Below the pieces are notes generated by a model, which searched no databases, had not been told where the DNA came from, and saw only the letters and a list, made by a program, of their open reading frames with translations. From contig JABJIE010000070.1 in NCBI GenBank assembly GCA_018661505.1, positions 1-64,000 of the forward strand: DNA of 64,000 bases, in the 5' to 3' direction. Made by a program: the position numbers and the translations under genes. The number at the start of each line of letters is the position of its first letter. Position 1 is the first letter of the stretch. Source of the stretch: Lentimicrobiaceae bacterium. Its GTDB lineage: Bacteria > Bacteroidota > Bacteroidia > Bacteroidales > F082. This document shows positions 61,570-64,000 of this stretch, in pieces.

Positions 61570-62889
61570 TTACTCAGAAGTATCATTTTCAAACCAGTTT
61601 TTTAGTGATTGAAGAAATCTTGATGGACCGGATTCACCATCACTATCCTTACTTCTTCTTTTATCACGTTTTTTTGCTTTATCGTTTCCTGAGCTATTGT
61701 CATCAGGATTTAAATTACCTTCTCGAATCTTAGCTATGTCAAAACGGATAATACCTTCAATAACAAGACCGATACCAGTAGCATACATTGGGCTCGCCAT
61801 TTCTTCAACAACATCCTTGGCAAGATGTTCATTTGGGTATCCAATACGAGTTGCCATACCAGTTGTAAATTCAGCTAATTGGTCTATATGTTTTAGCTGT
61901 GATCCACCACCTGTCATGACAATACCAGCTATTAGTTTTTTTTCAAATCCTGAGTTCTTAATCTCAAAAAACACTTGGTCAATAATTTCTTCCATCCGTG
62001 CCTGTATTATTGACGCCAGATTCTTCAAGGTAATTTCCTTTGGAGGTCTGCCGCGTAGACCAGGAATAGCAACAACCTCATCATCTCTGTTTTCACTTGC
62101 AAGAGCTGATCCAAACTTTACCTTTAATTCTTCAGCATGTTTCTTAATTATGGTACAACCTTCCTTTACATCCTCAGTTACAATATCACCACCAAAAGGA
62201 ATCACTGCTGAATGTCGTATGATATTATCTTGGAATATGGCAATATCAGTTGTTCCGCCACCAATATCAACCAATACTACACCAGCTTCTTTTTCTTCCT
62301 CACTCAATACAGCTTCAGCTGAAGCGATTGGCTCAAGAATGAGATTGACCATCTCTAGATCTGCCTTTTTTATACACTTATAGATGTTCTTAGCAGAGGC
62401 TGTTTGAGCTATAATAATATGAAAATTAGCCTCCAAATTGTTGCCAAGCATACCAACGGGCTCCCTTATACCACCTTCGTTGTCAATAATGTAATCCTGT
62501 GGTATAACATCTATTATTTCTTCTCCAGGGGCCATGCTTAGTTTGTACATATTTTGGGTAAGACTATCTATCTCTTTCATGGTAATCTCTTTATCCTCAT
62601 CATCTCTTATGATGCTTCCCCTGTGTTGATGACTTTTGATATGTTGACCAGCAATGCCTACATTCACGTATTTAATTGCAACTCCTGATTTCTCTTCAGC
62701 CATTTGCACGGCTTTTCTTATGGATTGCACCGTGTTTTCAATGTTGGCTACAACTCCGCGTTTAACTCCAATGGATTCCGTTTTCCCGTAACCCATAATG
62801 TCAATTTTCCCAAATTCATTTTTTGTACCTACTATACAGGCAATTTTAGTAGTTCCTATGTCCAGTCCGACGATAATTTCAGATTCCAT
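61570..62889 (-). CDS. ftsA: Cell division protein FtsA
   Basis: Actin-like FtsA of 439 residues that links FtsZ to the membrane. Motifs are VGLDIGTTKIACIVG at the start, the 1C subdomain (VGIAGQHIKSHQHRG), VLVDIGGGTTDIAIF and IVMTGGGSQLKHI. The C-terminus after a basic Ser/Asp linker is SRFLQSLKNWFEN, which fits the amphipathic membrane-targeting helix. The gene lies 4 nt after ftsQ and 101 nt before ftsZ. Normal in length and motifs. Confidence 0.96.
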   Translation of the reverse strand: MESEIIVGLDIGTTKIACIVGTKNEFGKIDIMGYGKTESIGVKRGVVANIENTVQSIRKAVQMAEEKSGVAIKYVNVGIAGQHIKSHQHRGSIIRDDEDKEITMKEIDSLTQNMYKLSMAPGEEIIDVIPQDYIIDNEGGIREPVGMLGNNLEANFHIIIAQTASAKNIYKCIKKADLEMVNLILEPIASAEAVLSEEEKEAGVVLVDIGGGTTDIAIFQDNIIRHSAVIPFGGDIVTEDVKEGCTIIKKHAEELKVKFGSALASENRDDEVVAIPGLRGRPPKEITLKNLASIIQARMEEIIDQVFFEIKNSGFEKKLIAGIVMTGGGSQLKHIDQLAEFTTGMATRIGYPNEHLAKDVVEEMASPMYATGIGLVIEGIIRFDIAKIREGNLNPDDNSSGNDKAKKRDKRRSKDSDGESGPSRFLQSLKNWFENDTSE

Positions 62890-62893
62890 ACGA

Positions 62894-63667
62894 TTATTTT
62901 TTAGTGCAAACTATTTGATCTTTATATTTTAGGTTGATTGTTCTATACTTATCCCAATCTTCTGTTACTAAGTTTTTTTTGTAATATGATGTAAGATTTT
63001 CCATCTTTTCTTCTACGTTGACTGTTTTTCCAAGTTTTATTATATGATTTCCGAGTATTGGTATCAAATCATATTCACCTATGCTATTTACATATACCTG
63101 TCCTATCTGCGATTTTAATAATTCGTTTTTTGCAATCAGATTATTTATCTGAAATACATTATTTAGAGGAGTATCGATATAAGTGCTATCATGTATATTA
63201 TTGCTTAAATTTATATTCATATCCCCAATATAACCACTTGCTATAATTACTCTTGGCGTATATCGATTACTTAATGGAATAAAGTTCCCGTTTTTGTCAA
63301 CATATATACTTTTTCCGTTGGCGTCATAAATTCTTATAATAGGAACTTTTTCACATATATTTATTAGTAGCTTGCCATCCAGCGTCACGTAGCTATCCAC
63401 ATTTTCAATATGAGGATTTATCATTAATAATTCTTCTATGCTCTCTATTTCTGTTTCCCTTAATGTTAGGTTTTGGATACTATCGATATTCCCCAACTGA
63501 TTTAGAACGATCTCTGAAGAAAGAAACCCTATTTCAGTTGGTCTATATATATTTACTGTTATATCTTTTATCCATATATCAGTATTCTCATATTTTACTA
63601 AGACTGTTAGAGAAACTAGTCCTAAAACAGTAAGTATAAAAAGCACTATTTTAAATATTCTTAGCAT
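62894..63667 (-). CDS. ftsQ: Cell division protein FtsQ
   Basis: Bitopic protein of 257 residues: a short cytoplasmic start, one transmembrane helix (IVLFILTVLGLVSLTVLV), then the periplasmic POTRA-like region (FLSSEIVLNQLGNIDS, IEELLMINPHIENVDSYVTLDGKLLINICEKVPIIRI) and the beta domain (YVDKNGNFIPLS). It connects early and late divisome proteins. It is recognised mainly by its place between murC and ftsA and by the EKVPIIRI block. It starts 3 nt after the murC stop. Confidence 0.9.
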   Translation of the reverse strand: MLRIFKIVLFILTVLGLVSLTVLVKYENTDIWIKDITVNIYRPTEIGFLSSEIVLNQLGNIDSIQNLTLRETEIESIEELLMINPHIENVDSYVTLDGKLLINICEKVPIIRIYDANGKSIYVDKNGNFIPLSNRYTPRVIIASGYIGDMNINLSNNIHDSTYIDTPLNNVFQINNLIAKNELLKSQIGQVYVNSIGEYDLIPILGNHIIKLGKTVNVEEKMENLTSYYKKNLVTEDWDKYRTINLKYKDQIVCTKK

Positions 63668-63670
63668 ATC

Positions 63671-64000
63671 TTAGTTCAAAAATAGCGTTTCAATTTCTTT
63701 GACCATTGTTCCTATATCTCCTGCTCCCATTGTTATCAATACCTCAGGTTTATTTGCTTTTAAAAATTGTATTACCTCATTTCTATTTGAAATTACACAA
63801 TTTTTATTCGACATTTTATTTTTTATTAAACTTGAGCTAACTCCTTTTATAGGTTCTTCCCTGGCAGGATAAATAGGCATTATTAACACCTCATCTAATT
63901 TTGAAAGTTCATTTGCAAATTCATTTGCAAAATCATTAGTTCTGCTGTAAAGATGTGGTTGGAATACTCCTGTTATTTTCTTTTCAGGGTAAAGCTCTTT
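63671..64000 (-). CDS. murC: UDP-N-acetylmuramate-alanine ligase MurC, C-terminal part
   Basis: The last 109 residues of MurC, which adds L-alanine to UDP-MurNAc in the cytosol. The frame is open to the right edge and the gene begins outside. ITGVFQPHLYSRTNDFANEF at the edge, LIMPIYPAREEPIKGVSS and LITMGAGDIGTM are characteristic of the C-terminal Mur ligase domain; the FQPHLYSRT block separates MurC from other Mur ligases. It is followed 3 nt later by ftsQ, ftsA and ftsZ, the usual end of a dcw cluster. Confidence 0.93.
   Translation of the reverse strand, partial: KELYPEKKITGVFQPHLYSRTNDFANEFANELSKLDEVLIMPIYPAREEPIKGVSSSLIKNKMSNKNCVISNRNEVIQFLKANKPEVLITMGAGDIGTMVKEIETLFLN

Noticed and set aside
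61697..62383. Open frame of 228 codons antisense to ftsA
   Set aside because: It lies wholly inside a confidently assigned gene, is rich in Ser/Ile/Pro as expected for a shadow of coding sequence, and shows no motif.

Overview
The window is a low-GC chromosomal segment from a member of the Bacteroidota. The evidence is the gliding lipoprotein GldH next to a RicT/PSP1 protein and PBP1A, three proteins with type IX secretion (T9SS) C-terminal sorting domains, a TonB-dependent receptor, repeated TAnnTTTG promoter -7 boxes with few Shine-Dalgarno sequences, a pyrophosphate-type phosphofructokinase, a class III fructose bisphosphatase and a cysteate synthase. The content is mostly housekeeping. 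I saw no tRNA, rRNA, CRISPR array, intact insertion sequence or phage gene.

Layout. 1-4.9 kb is a Suf iron-sulfur assembly operon (sufB 3' end, sufC, sufD, sufS, sufE, SufT-like). 5-7.2 kb has a bacterial GH3-family adenylating enzyme and a LysE-type exporter. 7.3-11.2 kb is ricT-gldH-PBP1A. 11.3-20.2 kb is a surface/secretion region: two Asp-box proteins flank a TonB-dependent receptor, and a convergent YCF48-type secreted protein follows. 20.3-31.4 kb holds an alkyltransferase-like DNA repair protein, an endonuclease/phosphatase lipoprotein, a glycosyltransferase-dihydroorotase-lipoprotein operon, adenine deaminase, an ArsR regulator, an Ig-like lipoprotein, a polysaccharide deacetylase, and a gpmA-phosphatase-mobA operon. 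31.5-48 kb carries a small ORF, cysteate synthase, a B12-binding radical SAM protein, a large MscS channel, a conserved cysteine-rich protein of unknown function, mfd, class III fbp, aspartokinase and PPi-dependent phosphofructokinase. 48-59 kb is a tightly packed minus-strand operon, described below. 59-64 kb is a decayed sugar transporter, a GatB/YqeY protein and the end of the division cluster (ftsZ, ftsA, ftsQ, murC 3' part).

The most unusual locus is the minus-strand run 59017-47992. In transcription order it has a Tat-exported asparaginase-like Ntn hydrolase, a GT2-DUF2062 glycosyltransferase, a 1280-residue RND/MMPL-acyltransferase-methyltransferase fusion, a CrtI/retinol-saturase-like oxidoreductase, a membrane-anchored C45 Ntn hydrolase/acyltransferase with a TPR tail, a PaaK-like adenylating ligase and a secreted DUF2141 protein. 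Three junctions overlap and the others are 6-18 nt apart. This looks like a dedicated pathway that builds, modifies and exports an acylated envelope compound. It resembles parts of aryl-polyene/flexirubin clusters but has no ketosynthase, carrier protein or aromatase in view. Its product is unknown to me.

The cysteate synthase (31802-33091) predicts that the organism makes L-cysteate, the head-group precursor of sulfonolipids. With GldH and the T9SS substrates this fits a gliding-type Bacteroidota envelope.

Several apparent TTG starts (42946, 24466) fall inside promoter elements, so I moved the starts of fbp and the DPM1-like glycosyltransferase to downstream ATGs. All functional calls come from reading motifs by eye; no database search was run.
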